Assembly: GCA_022839785.1 (NCBI GenBank)
Contig: JALHJW010000006.1
Span: 107,272 to 171,271 of the forward strand
DNA from: Desulfovibrio sp.
GTDB lineage: Bacteria; Desulfobacterota; Desulfovibrionia; Desulfovibrionales; Desulfovibrionaceae
Length of the DNA stretch: 64,000 bases
Direction of reading: 5' to 3'
The position numbers and the translations under genes are program-made. This document shows, piece after piece, positions 52,169 to 61,742 of this stretch; position 1 is the stretch's first letter; each line of letters opens with the position of its first letter. The notes beneath the pieces were generated by a model that did no database searches, was not told the DNA's origin, and worked only from the letters and a program-made list of their open reading frames with translations.

Positions 52169-52330
52169 CTATTTGCGGGGCAACTCGCCGGTGCGGTACC
52201 GATTCTGACGGATCACGTCCTTGGCGAGCTGGGAGATCATGGCCGCGCGATCATTCTGCCGTCGCGCCTGTTCGATGAGCTGTTCCGCGCCGCGCTTGCC
52301 GACGTCCGGCTGGAGCGTATCCGGGCTCAT
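52169..52330 (-). CDS. Small protein, 53 residues, function unknown
   Basis: ATG 52330 with GGGAGGAC upstream; TAG at 52169-52171. The sequence is soluble and helical (GKRGAEQLIEQARRQNDRAA), basic, with an Arg/Gln-rich end (VIRQNRYRTGELPRK). No family recognised. It has the ribosome site and codon use of a real gene and lies alone in the 51945-52772 gap, with a TTGACA-containing element upstream. The remaining 51945-52168 stretch shows nothing. Confidence 0.6.
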   Translation of the reverse strand: MSPDTLQPDVGKRGAEQLIEQARRQNDRAAMISQLAKDVIRQNRYRTGELPRK

Positions 52331-52406
52331 GGCTGTCCTCCCTTGCACTGGCGTCGTCGCGGGCTTTGCCGCAACGCAGATATATGGGTAACATAACTCA
52401 TTTGAT

Positions 52407-52418
52407 TGTCAAGTGACA
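52407..52418 (-). promoter_or_regulatory. Palindrome with -35 element before the 53-residue gene
   Basis: TGTCA-AG-TGACA (52407-52418). On the minus strand the second half with its flank reads TTGACA, a -35 candidate ~80 bp before the small gene. No convincing -10 at 17 bp; CATATA lies 21 bp downstream. The area around it (52380-52430) is AT-rich. Confidence 0.35.
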
Positions 52419-52468
52419 TATTCGCTACGGAACTCCACGCCACTCCCGCATACCGGCGCGCTGTCCAG

Positions 52469-52617
52469 TTGACAATACCCTCCGGACGATACCCCTTGCT
52501 GGTATCAAGAACTGATGGGGATCTTTCCGGGAAGATGCCGAAGATCGTTCAGGGAGAAAAACAGCCGTCTGAAGAAATTCACCGCGAAAATGTAAACCGC
52601 TTCCGCGGATTTTTTTT
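52469..52617 (+). ncRNA. Possible small RNA (or 26-codon message) with intrinsic terminator
   Basis: A TTGACA at 52469-52474 is a -35 candidate, without a clear -10. ATCTTTCC and GGGAAGAT adjoin at 52521-52536, and GATCTT (52520-52525) can pair with AAGATC (52541-52546). The 3' end is an intrinsic terminator: CCGC, TTCC, GCGG (52597-52608), then A and eight T (52610-52617). A 26-codon basic frame (ATG 52515, stop 52593-52595) ends right before the stem but lacks a strong ribosome site. The terminator is the firm part; the rest is tentative. 52618-52772 shows nothing further. Confidence 0.45.
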
Positions 52618-52772
52618 GCGCAACAGCTCAGGCCGATCCGCCCCCGGACATGTGTGCGGCTTCCGGAAAAAAGCGGGCAAAAGAGGAAACCTGCCCTTCC
52701 CCGCCGGACGCGGCGGGCGCGCTACGCGCTACGGCGGACAGGGAGGCTCGGTCCGTTGCCGGACCCAGGGAC

Positions 52773-53117
52773 TTACATGGCGAAGGCCATGCCCTTTTCG
52801 GTCTCGGCCTGGCAGCGCACGCACAACACGGCCGTGGGGCGGGCCAGCAACCGGTTCAGGCCGATCTCCTCGCCGCATTCGTCGCACACACCGAATTCCG
52901 GAGAATCGATGCGCGCCAGCGCTTCCCTGATCTCGCGCACGGCGCGGGCCTCGCGCTCGCGCAGGGCCACGTTCAGGCTCTGCTCCGAAAGGCGCGAGGC
53001 GTACTCGTTCTCGTCGGGACAGGTCTCGGCCACGGCCTCTTCGGGTTTGACGGCGAGGATGTCGCCCAGCTTGGCTTCAAGGCTTCTCTTGATCGCGGTC
53101 TTCTGGTCGATGGTCAT
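52773..53117 (-). CDS. DksA/TraR-family zinc-finger protein
   Basis: 114 residues from ATG 53117 (GGAGGAG). An N-terminal coiled-coil stretch (TAIKRSLEAKLGDIL, SRLSEQSLNVALREREARA) leads to RIDSPEFGVCDECGEEIGLNRLLARP and LCVRCQAETEKG, a four-cysteine zinc finger. Such proteins bind the RNA polymerase secondary channel. The coiled-coil tip DxxDxA of DksA is not obvious, so it is called family-level, not DksA itself. Confidence 0.87.
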   Translation of the reverse strand: MTIDQKTAIKRSLEAKLGDILAVKPEEAVAETCPDENEYASRLSEQSLNVALREREARAVREIREALARIDSPEFGVCDECGEEIGLNRLLARPTAVLCVRCQAETEKGMAFAM

Positions 53118-53164
53118 CAACTCCTCCTTTGACGCGCTTGTGCGATCCCCCTTTACTGCATACC

Positions 53165-53192
53165 CCATTACCGCAGTCGGTGACGATTTCAA
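53165..53192 (-). promoter_or_regulatory. Promoter candidate for the DksA/TraR-type gene
   Basis: On the minus strand TTGAAA (53187-53192), 16-bp spacer, TAATGG (53165-53170), 48 bp before ATG 53117. Moderately good sigma-70 match. Confidence 0.45.
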
Positions 53193-53286
53193 GTCCGTTT
53201 TGCTGTTTTTTTCCACCATACCCCTGCACGGGCACTCCCGCTCCGCAGCCATGCATGCTATGTTCCTCTCCTGCCGTGGAGGAGAC

Positions 53287-54111
53287 ATGACCCGAATCAT
53301 CCGGCTGTTCGCCGCAGCCGCCCTGGCCCTGGCCCTTCCCCTGGCCGCCCGACCGTGCGCCGCCGAGGAGCCCGGGGAGACGACCGTGGTCGTCGCCGCC
53401 GCACCCGAGGCCGCCCCCTTCGTTCTCGTGCGGGACGGCCCCCCCCGGGGCTTTGCCCTGGATCTCCTGCAGGAGGCTTTGGCCGACTCCCGATTCCGCG
53501 TCCAGGCCATGCCCGTCCCGTTCAAAACGGCCCTGGCCGCGTTGGAGACAGGGATGGCCGACATCCTGCCCACATCCAGGCCGGCGGCCGCGTCCAGCGT
53601 ATCCGGCACCTCCTTGGTCTTCAGCAGACTGCCCTTCGCCGCCACGCGGCTCGTGATCCTCGCGCCATACGACGCGCCTCTCGGCGACCCGGGCACCCTG
53701 GCGGACGCCCGCCTGGCCGTCACCCGGAACTCGGAGGCCGCGCGGTTGCTGGCCGAGCGCGGCCATGCCGTCCTGCTCCTCGCGGAGAGCGAGGCCGCAG
53801 CGCTCGGGCTTCTGCTGCAGGGACAGGCCGACGCCTTTTGCGGGGATGAGGCCACGGCCCGGGCAGCGCTTCCCCAAGACATACGCGGCCGTCTGCGCCT
53901 GCTCGGCGAGCCGTTGCGCAGCGAGGCCCTCTATTTCGCGGTGAATCCCCGGCAGGAGGGGCTTGCGGAGGCCCTGGACCAGGGCATGGAGCGCGCCATG
54001 TCCGACGGCGCGTACCTCAGGCTCTACAGCAAGTGGTTCGGACCGCCCCTGGACGGCGATCCGGCCTCTCTGCTCCCGGGCGGAGGGGAGACCGTCGGCC
54101 AGGGGCGGTAG
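53287..54111 (+). CDS. Periplasmic solute-binding protein family 3, orphan
   Basis: 274 residues from ATG 53287 with GGAGGAG upstream. Signal peptide (IIRLFAAAALALALPLAARPCAA), then the family 3 pattern: FVLVRDGPPRGFALDLLQEAL, ALAALETGMADILPTSRPAA, DARLAVTRNSEAARLLAERG, ALGLLLQGQADAFCGDEA and GAYLRLYSKWFG. No permease or ATPase gene is adjacent, so it may serve a distant transporter or act as a sensor. Ligand unknown. The 9-bp gap to the convergent flavoprotein gene has no clear terminator. Confidence 0.85.
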   Translation: MTRIIRLFAAAALALALPLAARPCAAEEPGETTVVVAAAPEAAPFVLVRDGPPRGFALDLLQEALADSRFRVQAMPVPFKTALAALETGMADILPTSRPAAASSVSGTSLVFSRLPFAATRLVILAPYDAPLGDPGTLADARLAVTRNSEAARLLAERGHAVLLLAESEAAALGLLLQGQADAFCGDEATARAALPQDIRGRLRLLGEPLRSEALYFAVNPRQEGLAEALDQGMERAMSDGAYLRLYSKWFGPPLDGDPASLLPGGGETVGQGR

Positions 54112-54120
54112 CCTCCTCTC

Positions 54121-55488
54121 TCAGACCATGTAACGCAGGTAGTAGCCCAGGGTCGGGTAGGCCCAGCAGCCTTCGGCCAGTTCACGCGCGGGCGTGCGCT
54201 GACGGATGGCCAGGGCGAAGAGGTTGGCCAGCTCGTCCGCGCCATGGCCCACCATGTGCGCCCCGAGCACCGCGCCGCCGTCCGGCTCCACGAGCAGCTT
54301 GCTGGCGGCGAAACGCTGCCCCAGGCGCTTCCAGGAAAACTCCCGGGAGAGGTCACGCTCCTTCTTCTCGAAGGCCGCGCCCTGCGCCGTAAGCTCCTCC
54401 TCCAACGCGCCCACGGCGCAGACGGGCGGCAGGCTGAAGCAGACGCGCGGCACGGCGCGGCAGTCCGGAACCGCGCTTGCGCCGTCCACGATGTTGCGTC
54501 CGGCGATGCGGCCGTCCGCATCGGCCGTGGGAGTCAGGGCATAGGGCGTCTCGCGGCAGTCGCCCACAGCCAGGACGCGCGGGTTGGTCAGAGAGCGCAG
54601 GTCCGGACCTGTGCGCACGCCGTGCTCCGTGAAGCCCACGCCCGCGGAGTTCAGGCCGAGTTCGTCCAGGGCCGGGACGCGGCCCGCGCCGTGCACGGCC
54701 ATGCCGCAGGGCAGCAGCGTCTCGCCGTTTCTCCCCACGCGCACGTGCAGCCCCTGCCCGGCCTGCTCCACGGAAAAGAGCGGCGCGTCGGTCAGCACCT
54801 CGATGCCCGCTGCCCGCGTGGCCTCGACCAGCCGCCCGGCCATGTCCGGATCGAACCCCCGCAGCACCCTGGGGCCGCGGTGGGCGATGGTCGCTTCGGC
54901 CCCTGCCCGGGCCGCGGCATGGGCGAACTCGAAGGAGATGAAACCGCCGCCGATGAAGACGACGCGCTGGGGCAAACGGGAAACGCGCAGAAAGTCGTCC
55001 GAGGAGACCAGCAGATCCGCGCCGGGTTCGCGCAACGGCCGGGGGACGCGGCCCACGGCCACCACCGCGTGGCCGAAGCCCAGCTCCCGCCCGGCCTCCT
55101 CCCCGCTTTGCACGGCCACGTGTCCGCCGTCCGTGAAGCGGCCGCGGCCCAGGATGGTGGTGATGCCGAGGTCCGCGTAGGCCGCGCGGATGGATTCGGC
55201 CTTGCCGTCCACGAAGGAGTCGCGGAACAGGGCGACGTCGCGCCAGGAGAGTTCGGGCAGGGCGTCCACGCCCTTGCCGCGCAGTCCCTCGGCCAGATGA
55301 TGGGCCTCGAAGGGGCCGAGCAGGGCCTTCTTTGGATTGCAGCCGCGCAGCGGGCAGGTGCCGCCGAACCCGTAGTCCTCGATCATGGCCACGGACAGCC
55401 CGGCCTTGGCGCAGACCGCGGCCGCGGCCCCGCCGCCCGGCCCCGCCCCCAAAACCACGACATCGAAACGCTCAGCCTTCCCGCCCAT
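54121..55488 (-). CDS. FAD-dependent pyridine nucleotide-disulfide oxidoreductase (dihydrolipoamide dehydrogenase-like)
   Basis: 455 residues from ATG 55488. FAD loop VVVLGAGPGGGAAAAVCAKAG, redox disulfide GGTCPLRGCNPKKALL (C-x4-C), NAD loop VVFIGGGFISFEFAHAAARAG and second FAD motif VLAVGDCRETPYALTP. The C-terminal interface domain follows, but the end reads YPTLGYYLRYMV where dehydrogenases and reductases have HPTxxE. The His/Glu pair that serves as acid-base is therefore absent. Classical lipoamide or glutathione chemistry is doubtful; the substrate is unknown. Confidence 0.85.
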   Translation of the reverse strand: MGGKAERFDVVVLGAGPGGGAAAAVCAKAGLSVAMIEDYGFGGTCPLRGCNPKKALLGPFEAHHLAEGLRGKGVDALPELSWRDVALFRDSFVDGKAESIRAAYADLGITTILGRGRFTDGGHVAVQSGEEAGRELGFGHAVVAVGRVPRPLREPGADLLVSSDDFLRVSRLPQRVVFIGGGFISFEFAHAAARAGAEATIAHRGPRVLRGFDPDMAGRLVEATRAAGIEVLTDAPLFSVEQAGQGLHVRVGRNGETLLPCGMAVHGAGRVPALDELGLNSAGVGFTEHGVRTGPDLRSLTNPRVLAVGDCRETPYALTPTADADGRIAGRNIVDGASAVPDCRAVPRVCFSLPPVCAVGALEEELTAQGAAFEKKERDLSREFSWKRLGQRFAASKLLVEPDGGAVLGAHMVGHGADELANLFALAIRQRTPARELAEGCWAYPTLGYYLRYMV

Positions 55489-55606
55489 GACGCCTCCCTT
55501 GGTGGTCAGGCGAGTGTAGCGCAGGCAGGGGGAAAGTGGAACCGGGGAGACGAAACAGGGAATCCGCCGCGAACCGCGCGGACGTTTCGCCCGTGCGATG
55601 GCGCGG

Positions 55607-56464
55607 CTACTCTTTCTCCGCCGCCAGGACGCCGTCCGGCATGGCCCGGCCCGCGGCGCGGAAGGCTTCGGCCAGCAGGGCCAGCAAGGCGCGTTCCCCC
55701 TCCTGCCCGAGGTCCATGGAAAATTCCGTGACAAAGGTGGCGATGTGCTGCGCCACCACGTCCGGGGCGAGTTCCTGGGCATTGGCCGCGATCCAGGCGG
55801 CGGCCTCCCCGGGCTGCGCACGGTAGCGGGCCAGGCTGGCGCGGATGCCCTGGGCCACCGCCCGGATCGTCTCCCCGCCCAGGGAGCGGCGCGCCGCGAT
55901 GAGGCCGAGCGGCAGCGGCGCGCCGTAGGCCTCCTCCCACCACGCGCCCAGGTCCATGACCCGGGAAAGGCCGTGCGCCGCAAAGGTGAAACGGCCCTCG
56001 TGGATCAGCACCCCGGCAGGGACCGCGCCCGAGGCCACGGCGTCCATGACCTCGTCGTAGCGCATGACGCGGCGCTCACCCCTGAAAAGACCGCTGAGGC
56101 CGAGCAGCAGGTTGGCCGTGGTCATGCGGCCGGGGATGGCGATGGGCGCATGGGCCAGAGCCTCTGGACCGACATCCTGCCCGGCCACGAGCAGCGGCCC
56201 CACGCCGCGCCCCAGCGCCCCGCCGCAGCGCAGGGCCACGTACTCCTCGGCGCAGGCCGGATAGGCCGCCACGCTGATCTTGACCACGTCCGCGCCGCCG
56301 CGCGCGGCCAGGGCGTTGAGCTGCTCCACGTCGGCCAGGGTGACGGCGAAGGAAAGCTCCTCATCGCCCGCGCGCGGCCGCACGAGGCCATGCGCCAGGG
56401 CGTGAAAGATGGCGGTGTCGTTGGGACAGGGCGAGATGGCGAGGGTGAGGGTGCGCATGGCCAT
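55607..56464 (-). CDS. mqnD: 1,4-dihydroxy-6-naphthoate synthase MqnD
   Basis: 285 residues. LAISPCPNDTAIFHALAHGLV is the MqnD signature, with AAYPACAEEYVALRCGGALG and GRMTTANLLLGL of the periplasmic-binding-protein-like fold. It converts cyclic dehypoxanthine futalosine to dihydroxynaphthoate in the futalosine route to menaquinone. It is divergent from mqnECA, which supports the assignment. Confidence 0.93.
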   Translation of the reverse strand: MAMRTLTLAISPCPNDTAIFHALAHGLVRPRAGDEELSFAVTLADVEQLNALAARGGADVVKISVAAYPACAEEYVALRCGGALGRGVGPLLVAGQDVGPEALAHAPIAIPGRMTTANLLLGLSGLFRGERRVMRYDEVMDAVASGAVPAGVLIHEGRFTFAAHGLSRVMDLGAWWEEAYGAPLPLGLIAARRSLGGETIRAVAQGIRASLARYRAQPGEAAAWIAANAQELAPDVVAQHIATFVTEFSMDLGQEGERALLALLAEAFRAAGRAMPDGVLAAEKE

Positions 56465-56485
56465 GTCTAGCCCCGGCCCGCTTCG

Positions 56486-56514
56486 TTGACAAGGTTTCCT
56501 CCCAGGACTAGGTT
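56486..56514 (+). promoter_or_regulatory. Promoter of mqnECA
   Basis: TTGACA (56486-56491), 17-bp spacer, TAGGTT (56509-56514). The start would fall near 56521, leaving a short leader before ATG 56545. Confidence 0.7.
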
Positions 56515-56544
56515 CCCTGCCGAATCGTCAGACCGGACAACAGC

Positions 56545-57638
56545 ATGATCGACATTTCCTGGTACGAAGCCCTGGGGTTGGCCGACATCGCGGCCAAGGT
56601 CGCGGACGGGACGCGCCTCTCCATAGAGGACGGGGAACGGCTCTTCGCCTGCCCGGACGTCACGGCGGTGGGCGCGCTGGCGCACCACGCGCGCACCCGG
56701 CTGCACGGCGACAAGGCGTTCTACGTCATCAACCGCCACATCAACTACACCAACATCTGCATCAACGGCTGCCTGTTCTGCGCCTACTCGCGCGAACGGG
56801 GGCAGGAAGGGGCGTTCAGACTGTCCCTGGACGAGATCCTGGCCAAGGCCACGGAAGGTCCGGCCCCGGCCGAGATCCACGTGGTCGGCGGCTGCCATCC
56901 GGAGATTCCCCTCGCCTTTTTCGAGGAGATGCTGGCCGCCCTGAAAAGGGCCCTGCCGGACACTGAGCTGAAGTGCTTCACGGCCGTGGAGATCGCCCAC
57001 TTCGCCAGGCTGGAGGGCATCGCCACCAGCGATGTGCTGGCGCGCCTCAAACGCGCCGGGCTGGCCATGATGCCCGGCGGCGGGGCGGAGATCTTCGCGC
57101 CCGAGGTGCGCACGCGCATCTGCCCCAAGAAAAGCACGGGCGAGGAGTGGCTGCGCATCGCGGGCGAGGCGCATCAGACCGGGATTCCCACCAACTGCAC
57201 CATGCTCTACGGCCATATCGAGACCGTCCGCCACCGCCTGGAACACCTGGACGCGCTGCGCCGACGCCAGGACGAGACGGGCGGCTTCGTCTGCTTCATC
57301 CCGCTGGCCTTCCAGGTGAAGAACAACCTGCTCGGCCTGAGCGAAGGGACCACCGGCGTGGAGGACCTGAGGACCATCGCGGTCAGCCGCCTGATGCTGG
57401 ACAACATTCCGCACATCAAGGCCTACTGGATCATGCTCGGGGTCAAGCTGGCCCAGACCGCCCTGCTCTTCGGGGCGGACGACCTGGACGGCACCGTGGT
57501 GGAGGAGAAGATCGGCCACATGGCCGGGGCCGACTCGGCCGCGGCCCTCTCGCGCGGCGACCTCGAAGCCATGATCCGGGGCGTGGGGCTGACGCCAGTG
57601 CAGCGCGGAGCCAGATTCGACGCCAAGGAGGCGGCATC

Positions 57639-57642
<4 letters not shown>
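56545..57642 (+). CDS. mqnE: Aminofutalosine synthase MqnE
   Basis: 365 residues. Radical SAM enzyme that joins an adenosyl radical to chorismate-derived enolpyruvyl-benzoate. FYVINRHINYTNICINGCLFCAYSRE contains the CxxxCxxC cluster (near residue 72). AEIHVVGGCHPEIPLAFFEEML and MMPGGGAEIF are family motifs. It is the first gene of mqnE-mqnC-mqnA; the stop overlaps mqnC by 4 bp (GTGA). Confidence 0.95.
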
Positions 57643-58732
<1,090 letters not shown>

Positions 58733-58736
<4 letters not shown>

Positions 58737-59581
58737 ACGAAACGCCGACGGACGCCCCGGTCCGCCTGGGCCGGATCAGCTACCTCAACGTCCTGCCCAT
58801 CTACCACCCCATCGAGAGCGGCGCGGTGGACGGACCGCTTTCCGTGGTTTCGGCCCCTCCGGCCGAACTGAACCGGCTCACGCGCGCGGGCGAGCTGGAC
58901 GTCAGCGCCTGCTCGTCCTTCGAGTACGCCTCGGCCCCGGGCGACTACCTGCTGGTGCCGAATCTGGCCATCGGCAGCCGGGGACACGTGCGCAGCGTGC
59001 TGCTGCTCTCCCGTCTGCCCATTGCCCGGCTCGATGGAAAACAGGTCCGGATCAGTTTTCAGACGCACACCTCCGTGGCTCTGCTCCGGCTCTTTCTGGA
59101 AAAACGCGTGGGCGTGGACGTGTCCTTCGTCACCGGCGACGTGACCAGCGCGCTCGCGCGCGGCGAACGGCCCGACGCCTTCCTGGCCATCGGCGACGAG
59201 GCCATGCGCCTGCGCGACCACCCGGACTATCCGCACCGCTGGGACCTGGGCAGCGTCTGGCTGGACTGGACCCATCTGCCCTTCATCTTCGGCGTCTGGG
59301 TGGCGCGGCGCGACGCGGCCGCGCGCCAGCCGCAGGCCGTGGCCGACGCCTGCCGGGCGCTCGTGCGGGCCAAGGACTGGAGCGCGGCCAGACCCGGACT
59401 CGTGGCTAGGCTGGCGGCCGAGCAGGGCGGCTTTGCCGAGGCGGCCATGCGCGCCTATTTCGAGGGGCTGGTCTACGACTTCGGGCCGCGCGAACAGGAA
59501 GGCCTCTCGGTCTTCTTCGCCATGCTGGCCGGGGCGGGCATCATTCCGTCCGCGCCGCGGCTGGACTTCCTGGATATCTAG
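58733..59581 (+). CDS. mqnA: Chorismate dehydratase MqnA
   Basis: 282 residues from GTG 58733. LGRISYLNVLPIYHPIE is the family start, followed by SACSSFEYASAPGDYLLVP and HTSVALLRLFLEKR. MqnA dehydrates chorismate to 3-enolpyruvylbenzoate, the first step of the futalosine pathway. The futalosine hydrolase MqnB is not in the window. Confidence 0.93.
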
Positions 59582-59588
59582 TGTGACG

Positions 59589-59753
59589 TCCGCAAAATAC
59601 GACTGTGCGTATTTTGCGGAAGACCGCCGCGCCGAAAAACGTGGTTTTCGGCTTGCTCACGCCGCCAACGGCGGCGGAGCCGGGCACCTGCCCGGCTCAC
59701 GTGTCGCGTGAAACTTTCAAGATACATATCGATCCTCTTCACGGACGCGACAC
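59589..59753. repeat. Array of five hairpins after mqnA
   Basis: In order: TCCGCAAAATACG/CGTATTTTGCGGA (59589-59620); GCCGAAAA/TTTTCGGC (about 59631-59652); GCCGCC/GGCGGC (about 59661-59675); GAGCCGGGCA/TGCCCGGCTC (about 59677-59698); and GTGTCGCGT (59701-59709) with ACGCGACAC (59745-59753). They fill the gap between the convergent mqnA and cupin genes with almost no unpaired sequence. The first may terminate mqnECA. The rest is unexplained. Confidence 0.6.
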
Positions 59754-59810
59754 GAGAGCCCTTCCCACGTACCCCCGCGCGCGGCAGGGAGGGCGTCCCG
59801 AGGCAGGTCG

Positions 59811-60206
59811 TCAGGCCGTTTCCGGCCCTGTCCCCGCCGTGCCGAAGCCTTCTCCCGGCCGGGCATACTCCGGCCGCGGCGGGCTGAAGATGTCCAGGAC
59901 GAGCGCGCCCGTTGCTCCCGCCCGGATCGTATGCGGAACGCCCCCGGGCGTGCGCCAGAAATCTCCCGCCCGCACCTGCACGGCCTCCTCCCCTTGCACG
60001 CGCACGCCATCCCCCTCAAGGAGAAAGCCCCACTGCTCTTCCGGATGGCTGTGCAGGGTTCCCACGGCGTTCGGCGCAAAGCGGACGACGGAAACCATCG
60101 CGCGCTGGCCGGAAAAAATACGCGCCGTTATGCCGGGCGCCAGCGCCCGCTGAATCCCGGCGGTCTCGTCGGCAAGGTTGAAGACCCAGGCAGGCGGATT
60201 CGGCAC
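59811..60206 (-). CDS. Cupin-domain protein
   Basis: 131 residues, GTG start at 60206 with GGAAAGG. Single cupin fold: VRFAPNAVGTLHSHPEEQWGFLLEG (motif 1, HxH and E) and GDFWRTPGGVPHTIRAGATG (motif 2, with H). The metal ligands seem complete. Function unknown. It is 21 bp after cysQ and probably co-transcribed with it. Confidence 0.85.
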   Translation of the reverse strand: MPNPPAWVFNLADETAGIQRALAPGITARIFSGQRAMVSVVRFAPNAVGTLHSHPEEQWGFLLEGDGVRVQGEEAVQVRAGDFWRTPGGVPHTIRAGATGALVLDIFSPPRPEYARPGEGFGTAGTGPETA

Positions 60207-60227
60207 GGCCTTTCCGGAGTCGGCTCC

Positions 60228-60989
60228 TCAGCCCCGGACGATGAAACCGGGGTTGATCAGGGTCTGTCGGTTGGAGACGAAGAGGTCGCCCTCAAGGGTG
60301 GTCATGGACCCGCCCGCGCCCTCCACCAGGGCCTGTCCGGCCGCGGTGTCCCACTCGTGCGTGGGGTTGGTGCGCAGATAGATGTCGGCCTTGCCCTCGG
60401 CCAGAAGGCAGAACTTCCAGGCGCTGCCCGCCGCCATGCGCTCGGTGACGTTCTGCGCCGCCAGCAGCGCCTCCATGCCCTCCGAGGGATGCGAACGGCT
60501 GACCAGGGCGCGCAGTCCCTGCTCCCGGGGACGCCGCGAGGTCTGGATGCGCTGCGGCGCGAATTCCCTGAACTGCTTGAAGGCCCCGAAATCCTTCCCG
60601 CCCCAGTAGAGCATCTCCATGGCCGGGGCGTAGATCACGCCGAACGCCGGGAAGTTGCGCGCCACCAGGGCGATGTTCACCGTGAATTCGCCGTTGCGCT
60701 TGACGAACTCCTTGGTGCCGTCCAGGGGATCGACGCAGAAGTAGCGGGGCCAGGACTGGCGCACGGGATAGGGCACATGGACGCCTTCCTCCGAGAGGAT
60801 GGGCACGTCCGGATAGGCCTGACGCAGGCGTTCCGTGATCAGGGCGTTGGAGGCCCGGTCGGCCTCGGTCAAGGGCGAACGGTCGTCCTTGTACTCCACG
60901 GCGAAGTCCTCGCCGTAGATGCGCATGATCTCCTGGCCCGCCAGCTTGGCGATGTCCGTGAGGTCGGCGCAAAGGGTGTCGTAGGTCAA
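60228..60989 (-). CDS. cysQ: 3'(2'),5'-bisphosphate nucleotidase CysQ
   Basis: 253 residues from TTG 60989. Mg-dependent phosphatase that removes pAp in sulfur metabolism. IMP family motifs: DRSPLTEADRASNALI, ILSEEG, VDPLDGTKEFVKRNGEFTVNIALV and EWDTAAGQALVEGAGG. The TTG start follows AAAGGACAG and gives the usual short N-terminus; GTG 61013 would add 8 residues. Confidence 0.92.
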   Translation of the reverse strand: MTYDTLCADLTDIAKLAGQEIMRIYGEDFAVEYKDDRSPLTEADRASNALITERLRQAYPDVPILSEEGVHVPYPVRQSWPRYFCVDPLDGTKEFVKRNGEFTVNIALVARNFPAFGVIYAPAMEMLYWGGKDFGAFKQFREFAPQRIQTSRRPREQGLRALVSRSHPSEGMEALLAAQNVTERMAAGSAWKFCLLAEGKADIYLRTNPTHEWDTAAGQALVEGAGGSMTTLEGDLFVSNRQTLINPGFIVRG

Positions 60990-61151
60990 GAGCGCTCTGT
61001 CCTTTCGGCTCACGTCATGAAGGGATATCCAGCGCCGACGTGCGTGGCCTATGCACACACAGGTCGGATGTGAAGGGTGTAACAAACTCTTGCCCTAAAG
61101 GACAAGCGCCCGGCCTTGCGGGAAAAAGGGAAACCCTGCCCCCGGCCGGGC

Positions 61152-61742
61152 TTACCCGGCCTGAAGGAGCACCTGCTCCTCCTCGCCGATCCCCTGGGCG
61201 GCCGCATCGAAGACGTCCAACTCCCGCTCCCCTCGCAGGAATCGCACCCCGCTCGCCCGCAATTCCTCGGCGTTCTGGGCGCTCCACTGCGACAACACGC
61301 CCGCCGTGACCACCACTCCGCGCGAAACCAGTCCTGCCGCAAGCGCCCTTGCCGGGAAATTGAACAGCTTGAGGCGCACCATCCCGGCGCTCCCCTGGCC
61401 CGCCGCCATGCCAGTTCCGGTTGTCGCCTGGCTGATGTCGTGCCGGAAACAGGCCAAGGGGCTGCCTCTGTTCAGGCTGATGCCGACCAAGCCGGGCACG
61501 GCCGCTCCCAAAGCCAGAATCGAGCCGGGGCGCAACTCGGCGGTATCGAAATCGTCCAGCGGCCTGCCGTCAAGAAACGCGGCTCCAATCTCCCGAGCCA
61601 CGTATTCCGGGTCAAGCCCAAGCTCCCGCGTGAGCCAGCAATTGACGCTCATCGCCCCGGACAGAGGCATTTCTACCCCTGTGACAAACAACGTTGCGAG
61701 CACCCGGGGAGGAACTGCGCCGACAATTTTTATGTGTATCAT
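61152..61742 (-). CDS. Protein of unknown function, divergent from aor
   Basis: 196 residues from ATG 61742 with AGAGGGAC upstream. The middle has GAAFLDGRPLDDFDTAELRPG and SILALGAAVPGLVGISLNRG, and the C-terminal half GMVRLKLFNFPARALAAGLV and GVRFLRGERELDVFDAA. No signal peptide or membrane segment. I do not recognise the family. Its divergent position suggests, weakly, a role linked to the aldehyde oxidoreductase, such as assembly or regulation. The N-terminal pattern with a terminal glycine-rich strand loosely recalls ubiquitin-like MoaD folds, but this is not established. Confidence 0.6.
   Translation of the reverse strand: MIHIKIVGAVPPRVLATLFVTGVEMPLSGAMSVNCWLTRELGLDPEYVAREIGAAFLDGRPLDDFDTAELRPGSILALGAAVPGLVGISLNRGSPLACFRHDISQATTGTGMAAGQGSAGMVRLKLFNFPARALAAGLVSRGVVVTAGVLSQWSAQNAEELRASGVRFLRGERELDVFDAAAQGIGEEEQVLLQAG

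Noticed and set aside
52406..52930. 174-codon plus-strand open frame in the gap before the dksA-type gene
   Set aside because: It runs through an intrinsic terminator and into the antisense of the dksA-type gene, with no ribosome site or family pattern.
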